The notes under the pieces: generated by a model
The model's input: only the letters and a program-made list of their open reading frames with translations
Database searches by the model: none
What the model was told of the DNA's origin: nothing
Made by a program: the position numbers and the translations under genes
Shown here: piece after piece, positions 35,224-45,600 of the stretch
How positions within the stretch are numbered: position 1 is the first letter of the stretch
How the letters are laid out: the number at the start of each line of letters is the position of its first letter
Source: Streptomyces sp. NBC_01304
Lineage (GTDB): Bacteria > Actinomycetota > Actinomycetes > Streptomycetales > Streptomycetaceae
Assembly: GCF_035975855.1 (NCBI RefSeq)
Contig: NZ_CP109055.1
Location: forward strand, 186,001 to 250,000
Direction: 5' to 3'
Length of the DNA stretch: 64,000 bases

Positions 35224-36918
35224 ATGACTGCACAGAAATCGAACCTCACTTCACCCAAATACGGCTACGACTTCGTCGTCGCCACCACACAGGCCAGCAT
35301 CAACGCCACCATGAAGGCGTACTTATCCGCTCTCACCCAGCCCGTCGTCACGGTCTGCTATGTGGCAGACCACCTGGGCAATCCGGTGCTGATCGACTAC
35401 GACCAACTGAAAAAGAACGCCCACGGTTCGGATCCTTTCGCCGTGCCGGCCAATGCCGACCCGAACACCAGCCAGGACCTGCGCAACCTCGTCGAAGCCC
35501 GGTTCATGATGGGGTTCCGCGCCCAGATCGGGCTTCCGCCGGGACTCGCGCCGGGCGTCATCCCGGACATCGTGGTGCTCGGCAGCAATACCGCGTCCGT
35601 CACCTACAACTTGCTGTGCTCCAAGTTCTCGGTGGTGAAACTCACCCCGGGCGGCGGCTACTCTCCTCCCTCGTGGTTCAGCCAGTCCCAGCCCGCAGGG
35701 AATCCCTGGATCTTCCAGTCGAAGGTCGACCTCAGGCTTTCCACCACCTCACCGACCGCGTACAGCAAGCTTCCGCCGGCCGTCCAGAAGCAGATCAAGA
35801 ATCTTGGTGCGGGAGCGTTCACGGTTCAGCAGTTGCTGTTCGACCTCGACAATGCGGCACTCCAGACGGTTCCGACGATAAAGAACGTGCCGCCGGGTGA
35901 CCCGCTCTATTCCGTGCTCCAACAGTTTTTCCTGGGAGCCTATTTCGCGCAGATGCGGCAGAACGGATCCCCCGTCCTGGGTTGCACGATAAAGGAGACG
36001 AAGGCTCCGGTTTCGACGCTCACCCTCACCGACCTCAATTTGGAGGTCCTGCCGTTCCTCGGCACCAATGGCCAGCCTATCCTGAATCCGACGGCCGCCC
36101 AGCAGGATCTGGCCGCCCTGAGCTACCTGTGCGCGGCCGACGGGAATCCGCTGCCTGCCGCCGTGCCGTTCGCCTGGAACTGGGTCGAGGCGAACGAACA
36201 GTCCGATTTCGACGGCGTGGTGGCCATCAACCGCAACACCTTCGCCAACTACTTCCGCCGCCAGCTGGCACCGTACGTGCCCAGCAACTGCTACCTGCCC
36301 ACAGTGCGGGTGACGTACGACGCGGCCAAGGTCGCGACCTCCTACGCGTGGAGCATGACACCGGGTCAGGCACCGAGCTTCACGATGCCCGCGACCGGCC
36401 CCACGGTGCTGACGTTCCACTACGGCGCGGACGCCGTCGACCAGGCCGGGCTCAACGGCGACCTGGGCAAGATGCAGGTGCGCCCGTCGTACGACATCAG
36501 CGTCACGTTCACCGGTAAGACCATCAAGGTCGTGCAGCACCTGGTCGTCTATCTGTACGTCAGGAGCCTGGCCACCTCCACCGACGGCAACGTGGTGGAT
36601 CTGACGGTCACCGACACCTACGCGCTCGCCGTCGGCCAGGACGGCCGGCTCGTGGCGAACCTCACCACCACCAAGCAGGACGACTCCAAGAACCCCTCCG
36701 TCGACCCGTTCCTGAACTTCTGGACCGACCTCAACAAGATCATCGGCGCGGTCGAGAACTGGCTCCGCGCGGTGATCTCGCCCAGCCTGAAGGCCATGCC
36801 GGTATCCGCGGCCCAGAACTTCGTCTTCCCCGGCGGCAGGACCTTCGCCTTCAAGGACGCCGGGTTCTCCGACTTCGGCGACCTCATCTCGCACATCACG
36901 TACACCGATCCGAGCTGA
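35224..36918 (+). CDS. Unrecognised 564-aa protein, first gene of a pair
   Basis: The ATG at 35224 gives a protein opening YGYDFVVATTQASINATMKA. This recalls the first helix and strand of P47/OrfX-type (TULIP-fold) proteins of toxin clusters, but the resemblance is short and I treat it as a hint. There is no signal peptide. The body is beta-rich with repeated Thr/Val/Leu strands (VSTLTLTDLNLEVLPFLG; ISVTFTGKTIKVVQHLVVYL) and a closing amphipathic segment (NFWTDLNKIIGAVENWLRAV). The next gene starts 133 bp downstream on the same strand and is probably co-transcribed. Confidence 0.5.
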   Translation: MTAQKSNLTSPKYGYDFVVATTQASINATMKAYLSALTQPVVTVCYVADHLGNPVLIDYDQLKKNAHGSDPFAVPANADPNTSQDLRNLVEARFMMGFRAQIGLPPGLAPGVIPDIVVLGSNTASVTYNLLCSKFSVVKLTPGGGYSPPSWFSQSQPAGNPWIFQSKVDLRLSTTSPTAYSKLPPAVQKQIKNLGAGAFTVQQLLFDLDNAALQTVPTIKNVPPGDPLYSVLQQFFLGAYFAQMRQNGSPVLGCTIKETKAPVSTLTLTDLNLEVLPFLGTNGQPILNPTAAQQDLAALSYLCAADGNPLPAAVPFAWNWVEANEQSDFDGVVAINRNTFANYFRRQLAPYVPSNCYLPTVRVTYDAAKVATSYAWSMTPGQAPSFTMPATGPTVLTFHYGADAVDQAGLNGDLGKMQVRPSYDISVTFTGKTIKVVQHLVVYLYVRSLATSTDGNVVDLTVTDTYALAVGQDGRLVANLTTTKQDDSKNPSVDPFLNFWTDLNKIIGAVENWLRAVISPSLKAMPVSAAQNFVFPGGRTFAFKDAGFSDFGDLISHITYTDPS

Positions 36919-37051
36919 GCCGAACGGCCCTCATCCCAGCCGCAGTTCACGCCCCGGGCAGCCACCGTGCCCGGGGCTCCTGTCCGGCCGCGACCGCCCA
37001 TGGCCGGCCGTGACCGTCCACGTCCGACCGCTCCCGACGGGACTGGTACCG

Positions 37052-40000
37052 ATGAGCAGCTACTCCCTGACGTACTCCACCGAACTCATGCAGAACTACC
37101 TCCAGGGCGAGATCCTGGCCCCGGACGCGAAGTTCGAGGCCCTCCAGGCACAGGGCGGCACGTCGCTGCTGTTCTCGCTCGGGACAAACCACGCGCTGTA
37201 CGTGACCCGGGAGGTCCCCAAGGCGCGCAGCGGCTGGGAGCGTTCCGACCTGAGCACCGCACAGATACGCAAGGACTTCGCCGGCCGGACCGGGGTCACC
37301 TGCAAGGACTTCGCCACCGCCCAGGCCGCCACCACCACCGCGGGCACAGCCCCGGTGCACCTGGCGATGGTGCTCTCCGACGGCCAGAACGACCGCCTCT
37401 ACCTCAGCCTCAACAACTCCGACTCCCCCGCCTCCTGGGACGCGGCTCCGGCCTGGACCGCGTACCCGTTCGACGACCCGGACCACCCGCTCGCCCAGGT
37501 CAAGATCGCCGGTGTCTTCATCGGAGAGGCGACGGACGCCGGTTACATCGTGGTGGACGTGATCCGCAACCCCGCTGCCGCCCAGCCGCTGGTCTTCCGC
37601 TACTACATCGACCCGGCCCGCACCGGCGGCCGCGCCTGGCGCCCGCACGACCTCGCGATCGACCTGGCACCCGGGAAGTACTCCAGCTGTCTGGGCCGCA
37701 GGGCCGGGCAGTACGTGGACGGCCTCTACACCATCGGGCAGGTGGCCGGCGCGCCCCAGTTCATGTACCAGCCTCTGTACAACGTGTTCAACCCCAAGGT
37801 CGCCGCACCGCCGAGCCTCTACACCCTGCCCGGGGGCCGCAAACCGGAAGCCATCGCCACCTGCCGCAACGCCGACAACTCATCCGACCTGTACGTCACT
37901 TCCGGCGGGACGCTCTACTACCTCGCCAGCAACGGCCAGCAGAGCGGTGCCGTCGCCACCGCGCTGTTCAGCAGTGCGCGGTTCAACGGCGTGCGCAGCC
38001 TGTTCGCCGCGACCACCGGCAGCAGCGTCATGGTCTGGGGGCTCAACGCCTCCAACGAAGTCTTCTTCACCACGTGCCAGACAGCGCAGGTGACCACCGG
38101 CGCCCTCGGCTGGAGCGTGCCCCTGCCCCTCCTCACCGGCGCACAGCAGGTCTCGCCGTACCTGGACCGGACCAACAGCGCCGGCACCTTCTTCGCGCAC
38201 ACCGGGCAGAACAAGCTGACCAAGGCAGTGAAATCACCCGCCACCGGCATGTGGACGTTCAGCGACATCACACTGGACCCGCCGAGCGACAGGTCGCCCG
38301 CCCAGAGCTTCACCTCGTACACCACCCAGGTGCGGATCACCGACACCGTCGGCGGGCAGCCGGCGGCCGGGGTGCCGTTGACCCTCACCGCCACCAACGT
38401 CACCGCCGTACGCATCAACTACCTGTACTACGTGATCGGCCCGACGCCCGTCCAGGTTCCCACCGACGCGCTCGGGACCGTCACGATCGTCGAGCCCGTG
38501 GACACGCTGGCCGGTACCCGGCTGTCGGTGTCGGCAGGCGGGGCCCGTGCCGAGATCAATCCGATGGACAAGGCATTCAAGAAGGCCGTCGCGCTCAACA
38601 CACCCGCACTGCTGACCGGTGCCACGATCATCCGTCCGAACGGCAGCACCAAGAAGCTGGTGCCGCTCGGAGCCAGCCAGGCGGCCCTGCAGACCGTGGC
38701 GATGGCCAACACCCGGCTGGGGCAGGCGTATACGGCCCTGCCGGCCTCGCTCGCCGCTGCCGGGCGCCTGCCCTCGGCTCCCGGGCGCGGCCCGAGCGCC
38801 GCCCCCGCGGTGACGTCGCTCGGCAGCCCCGCATCCATCCTGGTCGATGCCGGAGACCTGTTCTGCTGGCTCGGCGAACAGATCGAGGACGGCCTGACCT
38901 ACGTCGTCCAGCTCATCGAGGACGGGGCCACCCGCCTGTGGAACTTCGTCGTCACCATCGCAGGCCAGGTCTACCAGTGCGTCCTCAACAGCGTAGAGAC
39001 GGTCGTCGCCGCGGCACAGTGGCTCTACTCGCAGATCAAGACCGGCCTCAGCGACCTGCTCAGCTACTTGTCGTTCCTGTTCGAGTGGAACGACATCACC
39101 CGCACCAAGAACATCATGGCCCATCTGGCCAAGGTGTACCTGAACTACCAGGTCGGACAGATCCTGGTGGTCAAGGGGGAGTTCGACCACATGATCGCCA
39201 GCATGGAGCAGGCGATCGGCAAATGGGCCGGCGTCGGCGGCTGGGCCGGCCTCGGCGCCGACGGCAACGCCACCCCCAACAGCAAATCCACGCCCAACGC
39301 CCAGCACAGCGCACCCGGTTGGCTGCTGGCCCACCACTACCAGAACAACGGAGCATCGCTCACCGAGGTCAAACCCCTGCCGCCGGCAATGCCGTCACCC
39401 AACCCCATCACCGTGCTGATCCAGGCGGTCCAACGCGAGGGCGCGGTCATCGGCGACACGATCACCCGACTGCAGTCCCTCGCCGCCGACTTCGAGAGCA
39501 AGCCGCTGCTCGACACGCTCAAGAAGCTCGTGGCGATCCTCGCCGACCTGGTCCTGGAGAGCGCGCGGAACGTCATCGACGCCCTCTTCGACGTCCTGTA
39601 CGACATCGCGAAGACGGCAGTGAAGCTCCTGGACACCCCCATCCACATCCCGGTGGTCTCCGACATCCTCAACAGCTTCGGCGTACCCGACCTGTCCTTC
39701 CTCGACCTCGCCTGCTGGGTCGCCGCCGTGCCGGTGACGCTGGCCTACAAGGTCGCCAAGGGCAAGGCCCCGTTCCCGGACAACGCCGACACCGCCTTCC
39801 TGACCACCGTGGCGGACTACCCGACACTGCTCAACGCCTTCCAGCCCAAGCAGGCAGCCGTGGCCCCTGCCACACCATCCCCCACCGTCCACTCGACGGC
39901 CGCCTCCCGGTCCGCCACCGCGGGCGCCGCGGCCGCCAGCGGGCCGATCAGCATTTCGGCGACCACCGCCTTGGCGATCCACGTCACGGGCCACGGTTTT

Positions 40001-40582
40001 TGCGGCTTCAGCGCGCTGTTCGGCGGCGCCCTGATCTCCGGCTTCGAGGCCGCCCAGGAGACCGGGGACAACCCCTGGGCCATTCCGTCCGCCGTCCTCG
40101 GCGTGCTCGGCGGAGTGTCGGGCGGCCTGGCCAACGCAGTGTCCAACTACGTGGTGCCCAACGACCCGATCGACAACCCCTACGTGTCGGCCGTCGCCAC
40201 CGCCACCACCGCCGTACGGATCCTGGGCAAGCTCGTCTTCTCGGGGCCGGCACAGGAGAAGTTCGCCGCCTCGGCGAAGCTCGGCAGCCTGGCCGTCTCC
40301 GACGGCCGCGGAGTCGGCGCCATCGTCGACGCCGTCCTGGTGATCCCGTCCCTGGCCTGCAGCGCATACCACTTCTATGAGCTCTCGCAGAAACCGGTCG
40401 GCGCCCCGCGGAGCATCGCAATCGTCGAAGAGACCAGCAACCTCACCAATGACATCGCCCGCGTCAGCTACGCGGTGGCCGTCAACACCGAGGAGATCCC
40501 CAAGGCGGTCGCGGTGGGCGTCATGGTCGTCGCCAACATCTGCACCGGCGGCCTCCAGATCGCCGAGAGCGCGATGCACTGA
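37052..40582 (+). CDS. Unrecognised 1176-aa protein, second gene of a pair
   Basis: No family identified. Residues 1-420 are beta-rich with many aromatic and NLS/DLYV-type strands, possibly a propeller. Residues 424-495 look like an immunoglobulin-like domain (VRITDTVGGQPAAGVPLTLT). Residues 605-730 are long amphipathic helices with a distinctive FLFEWNDITRTKNIMAHLAK motif, and a second helical block spans 786-890. A Gly/Ala-rich hydrophobic stretch near 980-1035 could enter a membrane. No signal peptide is seen. A GTG at 37010 is an alternative start. The design (beta-rich head, helical middle, hydrophobic tail) fits a large exported or pore-type protein, but that is inference. Confidence 0.5.
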   Translation: MSSYSLTYSTELMQNYLQGEILAPDAKFEALQAQGGTSLLFSLGTNHALYVTREVPKARSGWERSDLSTAQIRKDFAGRTGVTCKDFATAQAATTTAGTAPVHLAMVLSDGQNDRLYLSLNNSDSPASWDAAPAWTAYPFDDPDHPLAQVKIAGVFIGEATDAGYIVVDVIRNPAAAQPLVFRYYIDPARTGGRAWRPHDLAIDLAPGKYSSCLGRRAGQYVDGLYTIGQVAGAPQFMYQPLYNVFNPKVAAPPSLYTLPGGRKPEAIATCRNADNSSDLYVTSGGTLYYLASNGQQSGAVATALFSSARFNGVRSLFAATTGSSVMVWGLNASNEVFFTTCQTAQVTTGALGWSVPLPLLTGAQQVSPYLDRTNSAGTFFAHTGQNKLTKAVKSPATGMWTFSDITLDPPSDRSPAQSFTSYTTQVRITDTVGGQPAAGVPLTLTATNVTAVRINYLYYVIGPTPVQVPTDALGTVTIVEPVDTLAGTRLSVSAGGARAEINPMDKAFKKAVALNTPALLTGATIIRPNGSTKKLVPLGASQAALQTVAMANTRLGQAYTALPASLAAAGRLPSAPGRGPSAAPAVTSLGSPASILVDAGDLFCWLGEQIEDGLTYVVQLIEDGATRLWNFVVTIAGQVYQCVLNSVETVVAAAQWLYSQIKTGLSDLLSYLSFLFEWNDITRTKNIMAHLAKVYLNYQVGQILVVKGEFDHMIASMEQAIGKWAGVGGWAGLGADGNATPNSKSTPNAQHSAPGWLLAHHYQNNGASLTEVKPLPPAMPSPNPITVLIQAVQREGAVIGDTITRLQSLAADFESKPLLDTLKKLVAILADLVLESARNVIDALFDVLYDIAKTAVKLLDTPIHIPVVSDILNSFGVPDLSFLDLACWVAAVPVTLAYKVAKGKAPFPDNADTAFLTTVADYPTLLNAFQPKQAAVAPATPSPTVHSTAASRSATAGAAAASGPISISATTALAIHVTGHGFCGFSALFGGALISGFEAAQETGDNPWAIPSAVLGVLGGVSGGLANAVSNYVVPNDPIDNPYVSAVATATTAVRILGKLVFSGPAQEKFAASAKLGSLAVSDGRGVGAIVDAVLVIPSLACSAYHFYELSQKPVGAPRSIAIVEETSNLTNDIARVSYAVAVNTEEIPKAVAVGVMVVANICTGGLQIAESAMH

Positions 40583-40955
40583 CAGCCTGCCGTGCTGTGT
40601 CCATCCATCCCCAGGACGGAGCTTGGTCATGATCCGCGATCGAGTGCGGTGCAGCCCGGATCGGCACTCCGGGCATCGCCAGAGCCCGGTGATCAGCGCC
40701 GCCTCGAACGGGGCCACGACCTGGTAAAAATTCAGGCCGTGGCCCCGTCGGTCGGGCCGAGGCGTCGATCTCCTCAGATCCTGCCGGCACACCAGCAACA
40801 GGACTCTTCCAGGATTCCCTCAGGCCTTGATCAACTCCAGGCCTGTTGCGCAGGATGAACGGGCGCCGGACGCGGCTGCCGGCTCGGCCGCAGAGCTGCC
40901 GCTTGATGAGTTGGGGCATTCCGTACGAGCACTCACCAACGCGCGAGGCCCGCCG
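40583..40955. other. Gene-poor gap between the gene pair and valS
   Basis: A minus-strand frame around 40610-40740 reads LNFYQVVAPFEAALITGLWR followed by CPECRSGLHRTR, which looks like the C-terminal zinc-ribbon tail of a lost protein. No start is visible. Nothing else is recognisable. Confidence 0.3.
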
Positions 40956-43595
40956 TCAGGAGGCCGGCAGGCTGTCCAACTGCGCCTGGATACGGGCGAT
41001 GTCCGCCTCCGCCTTGGCGAGACGCCCACGGATCTTGTCGACGACGTTGTCCGGCGCCTTGGCGAGGAACGCCTCGTTGCCGAGCTTACCCGTGGCCTGG
41101 GCCTTCTCCTTCTCGGCTGCGCCGAGGTCCTTGGTCAGGCGCTTGCGCTCGGCAGGGACGTCGATGGTGCCGGACAGGTCCAGGGCCACCGTGGCACCCG
41201 CGACCGGCAGGGTCGCGGTGGCCGCGAAGGCATCGCCCTCCGGCTGCAGGCGCAGCAGTTGGCGGATGGCCGGCTCGTGCGCGGCGAGTTCGGTGCCGGT
41301 CAGGTCCAGGCGGGCGGGCACCTTCTGGCCGGGCTGCAGGCCCTGGTCGGCGCGGAAGCGGCGGACCTCGGTGATCACCTGCTGGAGGTTCTCGATCTCC
41401 TTCTCGGCCGCGGCATCACGCAACCCGCTGTCGGTGGGCCACTCAGCGACGACAAGAGACTCCTTGCCCGTGAGCGTGGTCCACAGCGTCTCGGTGACGA
41501 ACGGGACGATGGGATGCAGCAGCTTGAGCGTGACGTCCAGAACCTCGCCCAGGACCCGCTGGGAGACCTCGGCAGCCTCGCCGCCCGCGAAAAACGTGGT
41601 CTTCGACAGCTCGACGTACCAGTCGAAGACCTCGTCCCACGCGAAGTGGTAGAGCACATCGGCGAGCTTGGCGAACTGGTAGTCGTCGTAGAGCGCGTCG
41701 ACCTCGGCCACCACCGCGTTCAGGCGGGACAGGATCCAGCGGTCGGTCGCCGACAGCTTCTCCGCCGGGGGGAGCTCTCCCTGAAGCGTCGCGCCATTCA
41801 TGAGCGCGAAGCGCGTCGCATTCCAGATCTTGTTGGCGAAGTTGCGGGACGCCTGGACCCAGTCCTCGCCGATCGGCACATCGGTGCCCGGGTTGGCGCC
41901 GCGGGCCAGGGTGAAACGCAGCGCGTCGGAGCCGTACTTGTCCATCCAGTCCAGCGGATTGACGGTGTTGCCGAACGACTTCGACATCTTCTTGCCGTGC
42001 TCGTCACGCACCATGCCGTGGAGGGCGATGGTGCGAAACGGCGCCTCGCCGTCCATCGCGTACAGACCGAACATCATCATCCGGGCGACCCAGAAGAACA
42101 TCAGGTCGTAGCCGGTCACCAGAACCGAGTTCGGATAGAACTTTTCCAGGTCCGGCGTCTGCTCCGGCCAGCCCATCGTCGAGAACGGCCACAGACCCGA
42201 CGAGAACCACGTGTCCAGCACGTCCGTGTCCTGGCTCCAGCCCTCCCCCGCCGGCGGCTGCTCATCCGGGCCGACGCAGACAGTCTCGCCGTTCGGACCG
42301 TGCCAGACCGGAATCCGGTGACCCCACCACAACTGCCGTGAAATACACCAGTCGTTGAGGTTGTCGACCCAGTCGAAGTAACGCTGCGACATGTCGGCCG
42401 GGTGAATATTGACCTGGCCGTCGCGGACCGCGTCACCCGCGGCCTTGGCGAGCGTCTCGACCTTGACCCACCACTGCAGCGACAAGCGCGGCTCGAGCGT
42501 GGTCTTGCAGCGCGAGCAGTGCCCCACCGAGTGCACGTAGGGTCGCTTCTCGGCGACGATCCGGCCGTCAGCGCGCAGCGCGGCGACGATCGTGGAGCGG
42601 GCCTCGAAACGGTCCAGGCCCTGGAAGGGGCCGTGCACCGTGATGATCCCGCGCTCGTCGAGGACCTCGATCGACTCGAGGTTGTGGCGCTGGCCGATGG
42701 CGAAGTCGTTCGGGTCATGGGCCGGGGTGACCTTGACCGCGCCCGTGCCGAACTCGGGGTCGACGTGGGCGTCCGGGACGACCGGAATGGTGCGGTCGGT
42801 CAGCGGCAGCTTGATCCGCTTGCCGATGAGGTGGGCGTAGCGCTCGTCGTCCGGGTGGACGGCGACCGCGGTGTCGCCGAGCATCGTCTCGGCGCGTGTG
42901 GTGGCCACGACGATGGTCTCGTCGCCGTCGCCGTACGTCATGGAGACGAGCTCGCCGTCGTCGTCCTGGTAGTCGACCTCGATGTCGGAGATCGCGGTGA
43001 GGCAGCGCGGACACCAGTTGATGATGCGCTCGGCCCGGTAGATCAGACCCTCGTCGAACATCGTCTTGAAGATGGTCTGCACGGCCCGGGACAGGCCCTC
43101 GTCCATGGTGAACCGGTCACGGCTCCACGCAACGCCGGTACCCAGGCGCTTCATCTGCCCGGCGATCTGCCCGCCGGACTCTTCCTTCCACTGCCACACC
43201 CGCTCGACGAACGCCTCACGCCCCAAGTCGTGCCGGGACTTGCCCTCCTTGGCGAGCTCACGCTCAACGACGTTCTGCGTGGCGATGCCGGCATGGTCCA
43301 TGCCCGGCTGCCACAGCGCCTCGAAGCCCTGCATGCGCTTACGGCGGGTGAGGGCGTCGATGAGGGTGTGCTCGAAGGCGTGGCCCAGGTGCAGGGAGCC
43401 GGTGACGTTCGGCGGCGGGATGACGATGGTGTACGCGGGCTTGTCGCTCTTGGCGTCGGCCTCGAAGTAACCGCGCTCTACCCAGCGCTCGTACAACTGC
43501 CCCTCTACCTCGGCCGGCGTGTACTGGGTCGGCAGTTCAGGGGTGCTGTTCGGCCCGCTGTCGGGGCGCTGAGTGTTGTCGGTCACAACGGTCAT
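40956..43595 (-). CDS. valS: Valyl-tRNA synthetase
   Basis: An 879-residue class I synthetase that charges tRNA-Val and edits threonine. It shows the opening [20 protein letters not shown], the HIGH-type motif [17 protein letters not shown], editing-domain segments ([17 protein letters not shown]), [18 protein letters not shown], the KMSKS motif in [11 protein letters not shown], the anticodon-binding domain, and the C-terminal coiled-coil arm ([20 protein letters not shown]). The ATG at 43595 is chosen because the usual N-terminus starts there; 105 upstream codons are non-coding. The common folC neighbour is absent, so this may be a moved or second copy. Confidence 0.97.
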   Translation of the reverse strand: MTVVTDNTQRPDSGPNSTPELPTQYTPAEVEGQLYERWVERGYFEADAKSDKPAYTIVIPPPNVTGSLHLGHAFEHTLIDALTRRKRMQGFEALWQPGMDHAGIATQNVVERELAKEGKSRHDLGREAFVERVWQWKEESGGQIAGQMKRLGTGVAWSRDRFTMDEGLSRAVQTIFKTMFDEGLIYRAERIINWCPRCLTAISDIEVDYQDDDGELVSMTYGDGDETIVVATTRAETMLGDTAVAVHPDDERYAHLIGKRIKLPLTDRTIPVVPDAHVDPEFGTGAVKVTPAHDPNDFAIGQRHNLESIEVLDERGIITVHGPFQGLDRFEARSTIVAALRADGRIVAEKRPYVHSVGHCSRCKTTLEPRLSLQWWVKVETLAKAAGDAVRDGQVNIHPADMSQRYFDWVDNLNDWCISRQLWWGHRIPVWHGPNGETVCVGPDEQPPAGEGWSQDTDVLDTWFSSGLWPFSTMGWPEQTPDLEKFYPNSVLVTGYDLMFFWVARMMMFGLYAMDGEAPFRTIALHGMVRDEHGKKMSKSFGNTVNPLDWMDKYGSDALRFTLARGANPGTDVPIGEDWVQASRNFANKIWNATRFALMNGATLQGELPPAEKLSATDRWILSRLNAVVAEVDALYDDYQFAKLADVLYHFAWDEVFDWYVELSKTTFFAGGEAAEVSQRVLGEVLDVTLKLLHPIVPFVTETLWTTLTGKESLVVAEWPTDSGLRDAAAEKEIENLQQVITEVRRFRADQGLQPGQKVPARLDLTGTELAAHEPAIRQLLRLQPEGDAFAATATLPVAGATVALDLSGTIDVPAERKRLTKDLGAAEKEKAQATGKLGNEAFLAKAPDNVVDKIRGRLAKAEADIARIQAQLDSLPAS

Positions 43596-44073
43596 TCTAG
43601 GACCTTGCACCCCCTGCGCTTGCGCGCGCTGCTGGGCTGAGTCCGGGGCCCGGGTAGGCATGAGAGTGGCCGCACGGAGGCAATTCAAGTGTGACCAAGA
43701 ACACTCCCGCGCGGCCGCCCCCACCTTAGCGTGCTGCCAGCTTGCGGCCTGAGCATGCTGCCGCGGTGGATTCCGCGTGCGCATCGTGAGGCGACGCGTG
43801 GACGGCCCGGTCGCTGGACTCTGCCGGTGCGGCGAACGAAGACGGGTGCAGTTCCTGGAGGGAAGCCGGAGCCGCAGAGACGGGTTATGGGGGCGCTGTT
43901 GGTGCCGCACTGACGGCCGGGATGAACACGCAGGCCCTGCACGGATCTACCAGAACATCGTGGAAATCGTCCCCCGCCGCCTCATCGCCGATCGGCTCGA
44001 CATAACCGGCAGCAGATGGAGCGTCCCGGGGGCCGAGGCCCTCCTCACCCTCGTACTTCTCCCTCGTGTGCGG
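43596..44073. other. Gene-free stretch upstream of valS
   Basis: Must hold the valS promoter; no T-box or attenuator could be made out. No ORF is convincing. Confidence 0.35.
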
Positions 44074-44097
44074 AGCTCCTGCGACGTCGCAGGAGCT
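44074..44097. terminator. 24-bp perfect palindrome
   Basis: AGCTCCTGCGAC followed by its exact reverse complement. It sits at the stop end of an IS21 fragment and may be a terminator. Confidence 0.4.
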
Positions 44098-44099
44098 GG

Positions 44100-44390
44100 T
44101 CACAGGCGGGCCGCCGAGGGCAACGGCCGGCTCTCGGGGGGCAGTCGGGAGAATCGCCACGCGGCGAGCGATGTCGCGTCCGCCGCCCTCAGCCGCGGCA
44201 GCCGAGTCGGCTCGGGACGGGCGATGGAGGCCGGAATGGCCGGGGCGTCGTCGGCTTCGGCGCCTTTGCGGGCTTCGATCGCGACGACGTCCGACGTAAG
44301 AGTGCCGGCCCGCAAGGCGGTGGCAAGTCCGGTGACGATGTGCTCGTGCATCATGTGGCGGTCCAGCAGCAGGAGCCCGCTCCGTAGCCC
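44100..44390 (-). pseudogene. IS21-family transposase (IstA) C-terminal fragment
   Basis: Reads MMHEHIVTGLATALRAGTLT, SDVVAIEARKGAE and LAAWRFSRLPPESRPLPS, the closing section of IstA proteins (usually ALRAG...SDVVAVEARK...LPPDxRPLPSV). The DDE core and the istB helper gene are missing. Confidence 0.6.
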
Positions 44391-44431
44391 GCAAGCAACC
44401 GACCTTGGAGCAGGCTCTTTTCACAAGGACG

Positions 44432-44453
44432 CAAGCGTTCAACGCGTTCACGC
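44432..44453 (+). promoter_or_regulatory. Shared 22-bp operator, terpene synthase copy
   Basis: CAAGCGTTCAACGCGTTCAC plus GC, identical over 22 bp and in the same orientation to 48971-48992. It contains GCGTT-N-AACGC and AACGCGTT symmetry and two GCGTTCA direct repeats 9 bp apart. It lies 100 bp before the first terpene synthase. It is probably the binding site of the regulator at 47580. Confidence 0.7.
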
Positions 44454-44553
44454 CCTGCCCGGCTTCGACCTGTTCCCTTGAGGCGACAGCCCCTGGCGAA
44501 CTGGAAAGACACATATCCGGTGGGTTTCCTCGAGAGCGAGTCGGTGTTCTGCC

Positions 44554-45600
44554 ATGACGGTCGATCTTGTTGAGATTCCGGACTTCACGCTGCCGTTCCA
44601 GTCATCCATGCACCCCGACGCGGACCGGGCGAACGCAGAAGCCACTGAGTGGGCTGTCGACAGGGGCCTGATGGAACGGACGGCGGCTGACGGCTTCGCC
44701 GGGATCGCGTTCGGGCACCTGACTGCGAGGGTTCTTCCCTCAGCGGCATACGAGGATGTGCTGCTGCTGGCACAGTGGATGGCCTGGTCGTTCGTCCTCG
44801 ATGACCAGCACGATCACCTCATTCGGGCTGGGCGGCTGGGACCCTGGCTGCCGTTTCGGTCAGCGGTGGACGCGTACGTGTCCGACCAAGCCGCCGACAC
44901 TCCAGCCGGTCCGGACAACCCGTTGACGCGGGGGTTCGTGGAGTTGGCCGACCGCATCACCGCGCGCCTGCCCGACGAGACCGCTCGGCGGTGGAAGGGA
45001 CATGTCCGGCAGATGATGGCGTCCTTGGACCAGGAGGCCGCCAACCGTGCCACGCCCCGTCCACCCTCAGTGACCGACTACATCCTGACTCGCCGGCACA
45101 GCTCTCAACTGCCCGCGATGATGGACATGTCCGAGGCCTCACTGGGCGTTGAGGTGCCCGCAGCCGTCTACACCAGCCCCGTGTTCCAGGAGCTGTTGTG
45201 GAGTGCGATCGATGTCATTTCGTGGAGCAACGACGTGTTCTCCCTGCCCAAAGAGGCAGCCTGCGGCGACAACAACAACATCGTCGTACTGCTCGCCGCC
45301 AGAGATGACCAAGACGTCGCCGCCGCAGTACACGTGACACGAGATCGCGTCGCACGCCGCGTGGAGGACTTCCTGGACGCGGAGCGTCGGCTGCCTGCCG
45401 CACTGAACACCCTTGACGTCCTCGCCCCCTCAGCCCGCGCCGCCGCACTGCGCTGCGCGGCGCATTACCGCGACTGGATGATCGGCGCTGATCAATGGCA
45501 GCGGCACGACTGCACGCGCTATCAGGACCAACGATGGGCCCAGGGGCTGGAAGCCCTCTACACCCGAGACGACATGTTCCTCGGCCGAGGCAACCAGTAA
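44554..45600 (+). CDS. Class I terpene synthase 1
   Basis: A 348-residue terpene cyclase that ionises an isoprenyl diphosphate and cyclises it. It has the Asp-rich metal motif DDQHD (83-87) and the NSE/DTE-type motif NDVFSLPKE (226-234), with the closing RY pair region HDCTRYQDQRW near the end; all metal-binding features are intact. Length and motifs fit bacterial sesquiterpene synthases; the product cannot be predicted. The stop codon overlaps the P450 start (TAATG), so the two are translationally coupled. The shared 22-bp operator lies upstream. Confidence 0.9.
   Translation: MTVDLVEIPDFTLPFQSSMHPDADRANAEATEWAVDRGLMERTAADGFAGIAFGHLTARVLPSAAYEDVLLLAQWMAWSFVLDDQHDHLIRAGRLGPWLPFRSAVDAYVSDQAADTPAGPDNPLTRGFVELADRITARLPDETARRWKGHVRQMMASLDQEAANRATPRPPSVTDYILTRRHSSQLPAMMDMSEASLGVEVPAAVYTSPVFQELLWSAIDVISWSNDVFSLPKEAACGDNNNIVVLLAARDDQDVAAAVHVTRDRVARRVEDFLDAERRLPAALNTLDVLAPSARAAALRCAAHYRDWMIGADQWQRHDCTRYQDQRWAQGLEALYTRDDMFLGRGNQ

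Noticed and set aside
36967..40380. 1137-codon open frame overlapping the 1176-aa gene
   Set aside because: It is an Arg/Pro/Gly-rich shadow in another frame of a GC-rich gene; the composition shows no folded protein.
42402..43640. 412-codon plus-strand frame opposite valS
   Set aside because: Antisense shadow; valS motifs are all on the minus strand.
43596..43720. T-box leader upstream of valS
   Set aside because: No antiterminator bulge sequence or specifier loop could be identified.
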